From assembly GCF_001659605.2 (NCBI RefSeq), contig NC_035172.2, forward strand, positions 29,377,342 through 29,441,341: DNA of 64,000 bases. The letters run 5' to 3'. Below, piece by piece: positions 10,851-21,332 of this stretch (positions are counted from its first letter, which is position 1; every line of letters starts with the position of its first letter). This DNA comes from Manihot esculenta (lineage: Eukaryota; Streptophyta; Magnoliopsida; Malpighiales; Euphorbiaceae). The notes under the pieces were generated by a model that made no database searches, had not been told where the DNA came from, and saw only the letters and a program-made list of their open reading frames with translations. Position numbers and translations under genes: made by a program.

Positions 10851-12245
10851 ATGAGAGGAACTCGTCGATCTGCTAGATTGACTGGAGCTCTGCCGGAGGA
10901 TGAGGACATGGATGCCCATCTTCCTATTTTGCAAAGGGCAACATCAGATAGATTAAGCAGAGAAGGTACATCAAGGGACCCTAGAAGGTCTGTTGATGAG
11001 AGTAGAAGGGGAGTTGTTCAGAGTGGTATGTTAGGGTTTATGAGAGAAAGAGAGGAGGATGAGCAGAGCAGAGATGGTAGTTGTGGCATGAGCAGGTTAG
11101 GAGTAGATATGGGTGAGTCCCAAGGAGGCACTCAGGCCTCGAGATTTGTTCCACCTCAGTATCCACCCTACCCGTGGGGGGCAGAGTACCTGATGGGTGG
11201 TACATCAGAGTTTCCTAGGTATCATCCATATCCCACCTTTATGCCCTATCCTTCCTTTTACCCGCCATATCCACCGCCACATCCACAGTATCCCATGTTT
11301 CCACCCTTCTTTGGTTATCCAAGTTCAGTAAACCCTAACCCAGGGCAAGTTGCACCTCCTCCACCACCAGTAGAACCAGTAATCCCAGTTGTCCAAACAC
11401 CTAAGCTTAGTTCACCTGGAGAAAGTATGGTGCAGCTGACAGATTATTTGAGGTTGGATGTTCCCACATTTGAGACTGGTGATGACCCTGTTGAGTATCT
11501 TAGAATGGTTAAGCTGATAACTGATGAGTTGGGAGCCAGTGAGAGTAGAGCCATTCAGATGGCAGGGGTCACAGTGAAATGTGAGAAGGCAAGGGACTGG
11601 TTCAACCAGTATGTGGACCCGAGGGTAGAAAGCTTATCCTGGGAGCAGTTTGCTACAGAGTTTGCCGGATGGGCTTTTCCAGATAACTCAAGGGAGAGTT
11701 TCCATGATATAGTAGAAATGGCACAGAAGATAGAGGTTAGTGCCAAACTTGCAGGGACAAGCGATGTTAATCTCTCCCTTCTGCATGAGGCTGGTACAAA
11801 GAGTAAGAAGGGAGGCAGAGGCCTCAGAAAAGCAAAGAAGAACAAGTTCTGGAAGCAGATAAAGTCTGGTTTGGGAATAGGTGAGGGATCGAGTTCTGGT
11901 TTGAACAACTCTAAATGTCCGAGGTGCGGTAGACCGCACAAGGGAGTCTGTCTAGTAGGGACAACAGCCTGTTTCAGGTGCGGACAGGAGGGGCACATAG
12001 CACGTGAATGTTCCACCGCGACTTTGATAACACAGTCCCAGCAGACAGCCGCAGATAGAGTGGCTCAGCCAGGAGCTCTAGCCATGGCGCTGGGCAGAGG
12101 CAGAGGGAGCGAGATTACTCCTTCTTCCCCAGGTTCCCCAGGTGAAGGTCCATTAGTACCAGCACGGATCTTCGCTTTGACACAGCAGGAGGCTCACACA
12201 TCGGGCATGGCAGTGACAGGTACTTTTCACTTCCATATGTTTTGA
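10851..12245 (+). CDS. Gag-like protein with CCHC zinc knuckle, internal deletion
   Basis: Packages retroelement RNA in virus-like particles. The start is placed at the ATG of MRGTRRSARLTG because the related element has the same start just after a CAG acceptor-like site; upstream in-frame codons are probably leader. The 464 residues run as a basic Arg-rich N-terminus, a Pro/Tyr-rich region (repeated YPPYP, PPYPPPHPQYP), the gag core (LRLDVPTFETGDDPVEYLRMVKL, FAGWAFPDNSRE), a Lys-rich stretch and the knuckle CFRCGQEGHIAREC. Compared with the related gag at 29032-30438, roughly 64 residues are missing between FAGWAFPDNSRE and SFHDIVEMAQ, removing the second half of the gag core without breaking frame. 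The frame ends soon after MAVTGTFHFHMF, where the protease region begins to decay. Confidence 0.75.
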   Translation: MRGTRRSARLTGALPEDEDMDAHLPILQRATSDRLSREGTSRDPRRSVDESRRGVVQSGMLGFMREREEDEQSRDGSCGMSRLGVDMGESQGGTQASRFVPPQYPPYPWGAEYLMGGTSEFPRYHPYPTFMPYPSFYPPYPPPHPQYPMFPPFFGYPSSVNPNPGQVAPPPPPVEPVIPVVQTPKLSSPGESMVQLTDYLRLDVPTFETGDDPVEYLRMVKLITDELGASESRAIQMAGVTVKCEKARDWFNQYVDPRVESLSWEQFATEFAGWAFPDNSRESFHDIVEMAQKIEVSAKLAGTSDVNLSLLHEAGTKSKKGGRGLRKAKKNKFWKQIKSGLGIGEGSSSGLNNSKCPRCGRPHKGVCLVGTTACFRCGQEGHIARECSTATLITQSQQTAADRVAQPGALAMALGRGRGSEITPSSPGSPGEGPLVPARIFALTQQEAHTSGMAVTGTFHFHMF

Positions 12246-14774
12246 TGTGTCTGCTATTAGAGACTCTGATGTTTCACTTTCCTTAGTGCCTTGAGAGCCA
12301 TAGAGAGTAGGGGTTTGATAGCTTCTGAGATTAGAATGTCCTCTTTGGGTCAATAGCCCCAAGTGTGATCCATCAGCGGCAGAGTTAGTCTGCCAGTTGA
12401 GTTCAGTGCGAGTTGTGAGTAGGTGCCTTCCAGCTGACCTAGTGGTTCTAGAGTGATTGTTTGACGTCATTCTAGGGGTGGATGGGCTAGCTACTCATAG
12501 TATTGCTTTAGATAGCAGAGACATAGTAGTCAGGCTTAGAGATCAGGGTGGATCACAAGTAGTTTGTTGAGGGGACAGTGTAGAGATGCCTGGAATTTGA
12601 TATCAGCCCTATAGGCTCTTAAACTGTTTAGGAGAGGTTATCAGAGGTTTCTTGCTTGTGTCAGAGAGTATGGCAGTTAGTCAGATTAGGAGGGGAACCA
12701 GTTTTAGTGCCCACAGCCAGAGAAAAGTTTTAGATGTTGTTCCAAACAAGCCGTCAGGTTTACCACCTGCTAAGAGAATAGAATGGGATATAGGAATGGT
12801 GTCTAGACCCAGAACCATTCTAGTCTTCTCTGCAGGATGGCACCAGTAAAGTGAGAGAGATAGTGAAAGTCAAATGAGTAAGTAACTAGAGTTAGTAAGC
12901 CAGGAAAGAGCTCGAGAGTGTTACAAGTCTAGATATAGTGAGATTAATCTTCTCATCTCATAGTATAAAGAGAAAGTAACAGAGAATAAGAAGAGTAAGT
13001 GAGATAGCTCAGAGTAAGAGAAAGAGAAAAGAAGAAAGACTACGCTTAGAAAGAGGATAGAACCAGTCTGGGAATAGGTGGTAATTGAGGCAGAGAAAAG
13101 GGTCAGTCTTTTCTTCAGTAGATTCCTGAGGGAAGTTCCGTAAGCTTTAGCTTGGATCTTCACCCTGACTCAGTAGTAGGCTATCACATCGAACATGGTG
13201 ACGTCAGGTACGTTCACTTGTGCATGTTCGGACGTGTATGCTATTTGTTTTGGACCCCGAGTGTTTCTCTTTCCTTGTTGCTTAGTGAGCCGTTGATAGA
13301 GTGGGTTTGATGACTTCTGGGCTTAGAGTGTTTTCCTTGGGTCAGTGGACCTAAGTGTGATCCATCTGAGGCAGAGTCAGGCTGTCGGTTCAGTTCAGAG
13401 TTTGTTGAGAGTAGATGCAATCCAGCTGACCTTATGGTTCTAGAGTTGACTGGTGATGTCAATCTAGGGCGGATTGGCTAACTACTCATAGTACTACCTG
13501 TGTCTGCAGAGACAAGGTAGGAGAGTTCAGAGTTCAGAGGCTAAGATGGATCAGAGGGAGTCCTTTAGGGGGACAGTATAGGGGTGCCTCAAAGTTAATG
13601 TCAGCCCATTAGGCTCAAAGTTTACACAGGAAAGTTTGTCAGAGGGTTCTAGCTCTTGTGAGCGAGTTTAGTAGTCAGATCAAGGAATCAGCCTCAGTGC
13701 CCGTTACTAGTGAGTTCTAGATATTTTTCCCAGACGAGCTGTCAGGTTTACCATCTGTCAGGGAGTCAGAGTTTGGAATAGGAGTGGTGTCTGGACGCGG
13801 AACCATTTCTTTCCTTCTACCCTACAAGATGGCACCTGCAGAGAGAGAGCATAGTCAGAGTAGTATAGAGAAGCTTGGTAGATAAAGGTTATCTCCGACC
13901 TAGTACCTCACCCTGGAATGTTCCAGTGTTAGTGTGAGAAACGAAGGATGAAACCTTGAGATTTTGTAACGACTGTGAACAGTTCAACAAAATCACTACC
14001 AAGGAAAGGTGTTCCCATACAGAAAGGATGATCTATAAGAATAGCTAGTAGAAACTGGTTATTTTCCATGATAGATCTGAAATTCGGGAACTATATGTCA
14101 AAAGTTAGAGAAAAGTCAGTGTAGCAGTTGAATAGAGATGAGATTTTTATTGATCAAAGGATTTTATAGTGAAGCGTCTAAACCAGAGGTAAGGGGTAAA
14201 ACTGCTCAGCGACTCTGAGTATACAAAACAGTATCTACTGGGCGAGGCAGATGAGATGTTAACTGCCCTCAGTTAGAAGTCGCTTACCAGTTTATCCTAT
14301 AAGAACAGGTGTTACTCCAGACTGATGATCGGTTGGATCAGCTGGCTGTTGTTTATGACGTCTCTAGTATGTGGTGAGCCGTTGAGGGGTGAAAGATAAA
14401 GGTTAAATCCATGAAGTCCTGTAGAGGATTAAACAGATAGGATTTAACTGTTTCTAAGAGGAGAACCATTTGGTTTCCTTATTTCTTTTGTTCTGGAGTG
14501 GTGTTGGAGCCAATAGAGGTTCTGTATGAACCAGAGGTGGAGATCGTAGGAAATCGCACCTATATAGCATAGTTAGATTAGACACATTCAGCTCGCAGAA
14601 TAAAAGAATAGAAAGATCTGAGAAGAGAAATCCCTTAGAATCACCCCAAGAGTGTAGTATAGATAGGAGACCCGGGAGTTCTTACTCCAGCGATATCTGT
14701 GTTTCTCTTTGGAGGGCAGATTTCCGCTTCGTTGTTTATTTGTTTGTTGTGTGAACATTCGAGGACGAATGTTC
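12246..14774 (+). pseudogene. Scrambled pol remnants of the defective chromovirus
   Basis: No frame longer than about 65 codons. Pieces are recognisable against the related minus-strand element. Two diverged copies of the protease region occur at about 12246-12850 and 13170-13830, both with GTGATCCATC(A/T)G and GTTCAG blocks. A short reverse-transcriptase piece lies near 13890 (LRPSTSPW followed by a decayed PVL). C-terminal integrase-tail similarity (VLYEPEVEIVGNRTY) lies near 14530. The catalytic RT, RNase H and integrase cores are absent. Confidence 0.6.
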
Positions 14775-14790
14775 TTAAAGGGGGGAAGAA
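14775..14790 (+). other. Polypurine tract
   Basis: TTAAAGGGGGGAAGAA directly before the TG of the 3' LTR; the expected site of plus-strand DNA priming. The preceding ATTCGAGGACGAATGTTC is also a near-palindrome conserved in the related element. Confidence 0.75.
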
Positions 14791-17700
14791 TGTAATACCC
14801 GGCTAGATTCAGACATCGGAATTCCTACCGTCCGGTGAAATTCGAGGATGTCAGAGGTATCTAGAAGGGTAAGAGAAATGTTTTCTTAAATATTTTAAGT
14901 GTTTGAAGGTTTTAAAGGAGATAGGAATGAGTTTTGAAGAGAAAAGACTATGGGGACAATTGCCAGGTTCGGCCGCCGAAGGTAAAGTTCGGCCGCCGAA
15001 AGTGTTCTAGTTTCGGCTTCCGAAGGTCATGAACGTTGCATGGTTTTGCATGCAGGTTTGGCTGCCGAAGGTGAGTCGGTCAGCCCTCTATATCAGTGCC
15101 TCCAGTCGGTGAAATGGATAAGGATTGCCTTCCTTTCACTTCCTGAGGTGAGGCCACGTCTCCATGAGTCATCCTCATGGTTTTATCAAAGTTTTAAAGA
15201 GTGTTTTTATGTGGTTTTGAAGGTTTTGAGTGAAAAAGCTAGGTTTTGAGTGAAAAAGCTAAGTTTTGAGGTTTGGTGAGTTTGAAGAGGAGTTTCTCCA
15301 TATTGTTGAGTTCAGATCGTTCAGCTTCTTGTTATCAAGAGGTAAGAGAAGATTCTGAGCTTCTTTAGTGGATTTATAGAGGTTTTATGGAGGTTTTGGG
15401 TAGAGATGCATGTTTAGGTTTAAAAGTATGTTTTTGGTGTTTTGATGATGAAAGCATGTTTCTGTGTTATGTTTGTTGTTTTGTTGGGGTTGTAAGTTAG
15501 TTTTGGACCCCTTTGTACATATACTTGAGTATATGTGTGTTGAGGAGTTGAAGTATGCATGTTTTGAGAGTTGGCGTGAGGATCTTGGTTGTGCACGAAG
15601 CTGAGTTCTGGATGAACTCAGGTTCGACAGCCGAAGGTGCATTCGGCTGCTGAACCCTTTGGATGGTGGCTTTGGCTGCCACAGCTTGCCCCGAGAGGTT
15701 TTGAGGTTCGGCTCTGGAAGGGGGATTCGGCTGCCGAAGGTGCCGCCGAAGGTTAGAGACTTTCGTCTCTGGAGTGAACATCAGAATTTCTACCGTCCGG
15801 TGAAATTCGAGGATGTCAGAGGTATCTAGAAGGGTAAGAGAAATGTTTTCTTAAATATTTTAAGTGTTTGAAGGTTTTAAAGGAGATAGGAATGAGTTTT
15901 GAAGAGAAAAGACTATGGGGACAATTGCCAGGTTCGGCCGCCGAAGGTAAAGTTCGGCCGCCGAAAGTGTTCTAGTTTCGGCTTTCGAAGGTCATGTTCG
16001 GCCCCCGAACGTTGCATGGTTTTGCATGCAGGTTTGGCTGCCGAAGGTGAGTCGGTCAGCCCTCTATATCAGTGCCTCCAGTCGGTGAAATGGATAAGGA
16101 TTGCCTTCTTTTCACTTCCTGAGGTGAGGCCACGTCTCCATGAGTTATCCTCATGGTTTTATCAAAGTTTTAAAGAGTGTTTTTATGTGGTTTTGAAGGT
16201 TTTGAGTGAAAAAGCTAAGTTTTGAGGTTTGGTGAGTTTGAAGAGGAGTTTCTCCATATTATTGAGTTCAGATCGTTCAGCTTCTTGTTATCAAGAGGTA
16301 AGAGAAGATTCTGAGCTTCTTTAGTGGATTTATAGAGGTTTTATGGAGGTTTTGGGTAGAGATGCATGTTTAGGTTTAAAAGTATGTTTTTGGTGTTTTG
16401 ATGATGAAAGCATGTTTCTGTGTTATGTTTGTTGTTTTGTTGGGGTTGTAAGTTAGTTTTGGACCCCTTTGTACATATACTTGAGTATATGTGTGTTGAG
16501 GAGTTGAAGTATGCATGTTTTGAGAGTTGGCGTGAGGAGCTTGGTTGTGCACGAAGCTGAGTTCTGGATGAACTCAGGTTTGGCAGCCGAAGGTGCATTC
16601 GGCCGCCGAACCCTTTGGATGGTGGCTTTGGCTGCCACAGCTTGCCCCGAGAGGTTTTGAGGTTTGGCTCTGGAAGGGAGATTCGGCCGCCGAAGGTGCC
16701 GCCGTAGGTTAGAGACTTTCGTCTCTGGAGTGAGTTTTAGCCCCCGAACCGTGCCCCCGAAAGGGTTCGGCAGCCGAAAGTAGAGATTCGGCCGCCGAAG
16801 GTGCTTGAGTTTCGGCTCTAGAGAGGACATTCGGCCGCCGAACCTGCCGCCGAAAGTCTTCTGTCCAGCCTTCCTTTGCTTGTTTTGCATACATGTTTTG
16901 ATAGTTCCAGACAGGAAGTCCAGGACCCCATTCTACGGCCTGGCAGGTATAGGAAGTCCAAGACCCCATTCTACGGCCTGGCGGGTATAGGCAAACAGTC
17001 TATGCTTGGTGAATGGTAAGTACAGGTGTTATATACACATATACATATATAGGACAGGAAGACCAGGACCCCAGTCTACGACCTGGCACGGTTTACTGGG
17101 ACTATGTGGTGACAGGTTTACTCTTGATGTGGATTGTCTGTGTTATGATGCATACCATCAGATCATATATGTCAAAAGTTAGAGAAAAGTCAGTGTAGCA
17201 GTTGAATAGAGATGAGATCTTTATTGATCAAAGGATTTTATAGTGAAGCGTCTAAACCAGAGGTAAGGGGTAAAACTGCTCAGCGACTCTGAGTATACAA
17301 AACAGTATCTACTGGGCGAGGCAGATGAGATGTTAACTGCCCTCAGTTAGAAGTTGGACATGTTATGATCTGAGACAGTTAAGAGAAGTCCAGGTGAGGC
17401 CTAATCGCCCCTGGCGCAGTTGGACATACTACTATGTATGTAGAGGGCTATGGTGACAAGTTCATTCTTGAGATGTTATGTTTGTGATGTGATGCATTCC
17501 ATGAGAGCATGTAATGAATGAATTGTTTTATTGTTCCTCCTCACTGGGCTATAGAGCTCATCCCACTCTCTTAACCCCAGTTTTGCAGGTTCCGAGATAG
17601 CGATGGGAAGTTAGAGTCAGCAAGAGTAAAGAAAGATATGCATGAATGTATGTTTGTAATAGCATAGTGGACATGATGTAATTAAAAGATTAGTTGTAAT

Positions 17701-18157
17701 GTAATGTATAGATATGTACTGTCATATACTGGATAGACTTGTGCTTTCCCTAGTGTCTTTGCTATAGTGTGCTGTATGATCACTCCCTAGTACATGAATC
17801 CTGTTTTACGTTTCTTGATGAGAAATGTGTGTATCAGGCTTAATGTATGGCTTTGATGAGATACCAGTGGTTTGTGTTACAGATTAAAAGGGTTTCAATC
17901 CCTTGACTCACAGCAGATAGTAGGCACTGGTATAGGCCCTGAGGGCCATTTCAGATTGGCATATCTGAGTAGCAGTAATTAAGCCTGGAGAGTTTTACAG
18001 GATTGTTGAGTATTTTTGATCATGTATGGGATTTATCAGGCACACAGAGAGTATAGTCGGCTTGCTACGGGTCCCGGCGGCCTTAAGCCGATCTGGATCC
18101 TAGTGCCAGTGATGGTTCGGACCGTTACAGAGGGGTACCGGTTTCCGGGCTTTTACA
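14791..18157 (+). repeat. 3' LTR, rearranged (3367 bp)
   Basis: Starts TGTAATACCCGG and ends GCTTTTACA. It is about 0.9 kb longer than the 5' LTR. Bases 14791-15777 copy the first ~1 kb of the LTR. At 15778 the LTR starts over (missing its first ~20 bp) and runs to the end. Within the second copy, 16900-17165 is replaced by a different LTR-like sequence (AGGACCCCATTCTACGGCCTGG, present twice), and 17166-17354 is a near-exact copy of internal sequence 14093-14280. This LTR is a mosaic produced by recombination. Confidence 0.8.
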
Positions 18158-18162
18158 AAACT

Positions 18163-19400
18163 GGTCCAAGCTATATAAAGATACTAGAAAGAGCAAGAAG
18201 AAGACTATGGCTTGGACGACACCTCGCCCCTATCGGAAGAAATCCTTATAGAAATTTTTCCCACCAACTTCAAGCTTCCAAGTTTGGATAAATATGATGA
18301 AACGGCCCCAAGAGTCACCTAGCAATCTTCAGAACAATGATGCAACTTAAAGAAATTAATTATTTTGTAATGTGCTGAGTGTTTTTATCCACGCTCACAG
18401 GTTTGGCTCAGAATTAGCACCAACATTTGAGCCTAGGTTCTATCCTAAATTGTACCCAAATTGCAATGATGTTTAAGTCGAGATTTATCACCTACATACC
18501 TTGTAAAAAGCTCTCCTCTAACTTACGAAAGATCTGATAATGAGAGACTGAGTCTTTAAGGAGCTTTATTTCACATTTTAATGCTAAAGCGATATAGGTA
18601 AAAGAGTTAAATCATGAAATAGCATGCGAGGTGTTGAAAAAGGTGACTCACAACATCAAGTTCATAGATTCCTTGATGAAAAATCCTGCTGTTACCTATC
18701 AGCAGCTGATAGATAAGACTCAAAAGTATATAAGGCTGGATGATGAAGTTCAGGCGCTAAGGGAAGATAAGAGAACGAGTCAAAATAAGGCTTAAAAGTC
18801 AGTTAAGTAAAGCTACAAAAGTAAAAGGAGTTATCTAGTGTCACACAGTAGGAATGACCGAGGTAAGTTTAGAAACTATACACCACTAAGTAACTCACAA
18901 ATACATATACTTTTGTGGATCAGAAAAAATGACAAAGAGGTAAAATGGCCTGCCAAACTTAACTTGAACAAATCAGGCATACGAGATAGAATAAAGTACT
19001 ATCAATTTCATGAAGATCATGGGCACACTACAGAAGAATGCATGTAACTAAAAGACGAGATTGAAAGACTCATTAAAGATGGAACCCTGAGGGGGTTTGC
19101 TATAAAAGATAGAGAAGAAAATAGGTAAAAACTTAAGGTAAGAGCACTGGTCAATCCTTATGAAAATAAACTCGTAGGAGTTATTTACATAATTGCAGGA
19201 GGATTAAGTGATAATAAGGGAAATAGAATGTCATAGAGCATGAGCTCCTGAGTCAAATCCCGAGTCTTTAAATGTAGAATATGGTAAAAATGTGAATGTT
19301 GAGACTAGTGAGTTGGATAAAAACTGAAAAGGACCCTAAGGTTCCCAATGATATCCACCCTGGTGCTTATAAGTTGGTCAAGTTAGATAATTGAGTCTTT
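18163..19400 (+). pseudogene. Gag remnant of the outer element, part 2, with a trace of the pol end
   Basis: Continues the frame cut at 8097: …DDTSPLSEEILIEIFPTNFKLPSLDKYDE, a typical gag entry motif, then many stops. At 18990-19130 a decayed zinc-knuckle-like segment reads YYQFHEDHGHTTEECM followed by LKDEIERLIKDG, as in plant Ty3/gypsy gag proteins whose usual first Cys is Tyr here. Near 19330-19395 the segment PNDIHPGAYKLVKLDN resembles the C-terminal tail of integrase. The region between, where protease, RT and integrase should lie, is gone. This is therefore a pol-deleted non-autonomous element. Confidence 0.6.
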
Positions 19401-19549
19401 TAATTATTTTGAAAAGTATATTTTTAATTTATGAAAATGTTATCAATAAAACTACGATGTATTCTTCAATCTTTTTGGTATTTAAATAAAAAACGATGGA
19501 TGGATGAAAGCTTAGAGACAAGAAAAATGCCACAAAGCAGGTAACCGCT

Positions 19550-21180
19550 AAGAGAGCCACAAGGCGGGTATTCGCTAGACACTTAACCAGGTGTTACTCC
19601 TGTTAACTAAGGCATTTTATGCCATGGCCACGAGGCGGGTATCCGCTAGGCCGATGACCGGGTTTAGTCCCGTTAATTAAGGCCTTTTATGCCAAGACCA
19701 CAAGGTGGGTATCTGCTAGGCCAATGACCGGGTATTAGTCTCGTTAATTGTTCTTCCAAGGCATTTTATATCAAGGCCACGAGGCGGGTATCTGCTAGGC
19801 CGATGACCGGCTGTTAATCCCGTTAATAATTTTTCCAAGGCATTTTATGCCGAGGCCACGAGGCGAGTATCCGTTAGACTGATGACCGAATGTTAGTCCT
19901 ATTCACAATTCTTCTAAGGCATTTTATATTAATGCCACGAGGTAGGTAATCGCCAAGAGAGCGTGCGAGTGTTAGCCACGCTAATTAAATTCCCAAGACA
20001 TTTTATACTGACGCCACAAGGTAGGTAACCACCAGATGAGCCACAAGGTGGGTATCCACCAGGCACTTAACCGGGTGTTAGTCCCGCTAAATGAAATTAT
20101 TCAAGATATTTTATACGACGCCAAGAGGCAAATAACCGTTAGGTGAGCCACAAGGCGGGTATCGGCTAGACACTTAACCGGGTGTTTGTCTTACTAAATG
20201 AAAGTATTCAAGGCATTTTATGCAGACGCCACGAGGCAGCTAACTGCCAAGCTAGCCACAAGGCGAGTATCCATCAGGCTAATTATCAGGTGTTAGCCCC
20301 ACTTATTTAAATTATTTAAGACATTTTTATGTCAAGGCCACAAGGCGGATATGCGTCAGGCTTATAATCGGGTGTTAGTCCCACTTATTTAAATTATTTA
20401 AGGCATTTTTATGTCAAGGCCATAAAGCGGATATTTTCTAGACTTATAATCGGATGTTAGTCCCATTTAATAAAAATTATTTAAGTTATTCTATGCTAAG
20501 GCCACGAGGCTGGTATCCACCAAACTCATGACTAGGTGTCAGTTCCAATTAATAAAATTTATTAAGGCATTTTATGCCAGGACCACAAGGTGGATATACG
20601 TCAGGCTCACAACCAGGTGTAAGTCCCAATTGATAAAATTTATTAAGGCATTTTATGCCAAGACCACAAGATGAGTATCCACCAGACTTATAACTGGGTG
20701 TTAGTCCCACTTAACAAAAATTTCTAAGGCATTTTTATTGGTGGGCTACAAGGCAGGTATCCGCTAGGCTTATAACCGAGTGTCAATCCCAATCTATAAA
20801 ATTTATTAAGGTATTCTATGCCAGGGTCACAAGGCAGGTAACGTCCAGACTCACAACCGGATGTCAATCCTAATTGATAAAATTTATTAAGGCATTTTAT
20901 GTCAAGACCACAAGACGAGTATACACCAAGCCCATAACCGGGTGTTAGTCCCATTTAATAACATCTTTAAGCCCTATTTTCATGTCTGGGGGATAAGTCT
21001 AGTTGAAAATCTTTTAAAGTATTTTACGCAAAGGCCATAAGACGAAGATTCGCCAGGCCAATGATCGGGTGTTAAGTCCCATTAATAATTTTATTTAAGT
21101 CATTTTATGACAAAAGGCAAATACTGCCAAGTATTTGACAAGGTGTTAACTTGGCTTAGCAATTTTTTCCAAGTTATTTG
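19550..21180. repeat. Tandem array of ~70-80-bp units (about 20 copies)
   Basis: Degenerate units share the core GCCACAAGGCGGGTATCC, then CTAGGC, a TAACCGGGTGTTAGTCCC block, and the AT-rich tail AAGGCATTTTATGCC. Unit length varies with the tail. The array lies between the pol remnant and the antisense ORF of the outer element, the untranslated region where plant Tat-type elements often carry tandem repeats. The minus-strand ORF at 20724-20954 is only repeat-encoded. Confidence 0.8.
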
Positions 21181-21332
21181 AGTCTTATTTTGGCAATAAC
21201 TGGACGAGAATTATGGTCGAGTAAAAATAAAGAGATAAAAAGAAAAGTTATTTATTATGGAAATATTACAGGGTAGGAGGGACATCATTAGTCGTCTCCT
21301 CCAAGTTTCAATTACATTTTTATCTACAGCTA

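Larger units (their letters stand above)
8098..18157 (+). mobile_element. Defective Ty3/gypsy element (chromovirus-like), gag kept, pol mostly lost
   Basis: Bounded by the 5-bp duplication AAACT (8093-8097 and 18158-18162), so it inserted into the gag remnant of the outer element. It has TG…CA LTRs, a primer binding site after the 5' LTR, a gag ORF, scrambled pol remnants, and a purine tract (AAAGGGGGGAAGAA) before the 3' LTR. Its gag is clearly related to that of the minus-strand element at 23093-32954, sharing the start MRGTRRSARLTG, so both belong to one broad family. No reverse transcriptase, RNase H or integrase frame survives. Movement would need proteins from another copy. Confidence 0.85.

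Noticed and set aside
20724..20954. Minus-strand ORF with repeated GLTxGY
   Set aside because: It only translates the ~75-bp tandem array of the outer element.
19550..21180. Could the regularly spaced repeats be a CRISPR array?
   Set aside because: This is plant nuclear DNA; the units are degenerate and contiguous with no unique spacers.
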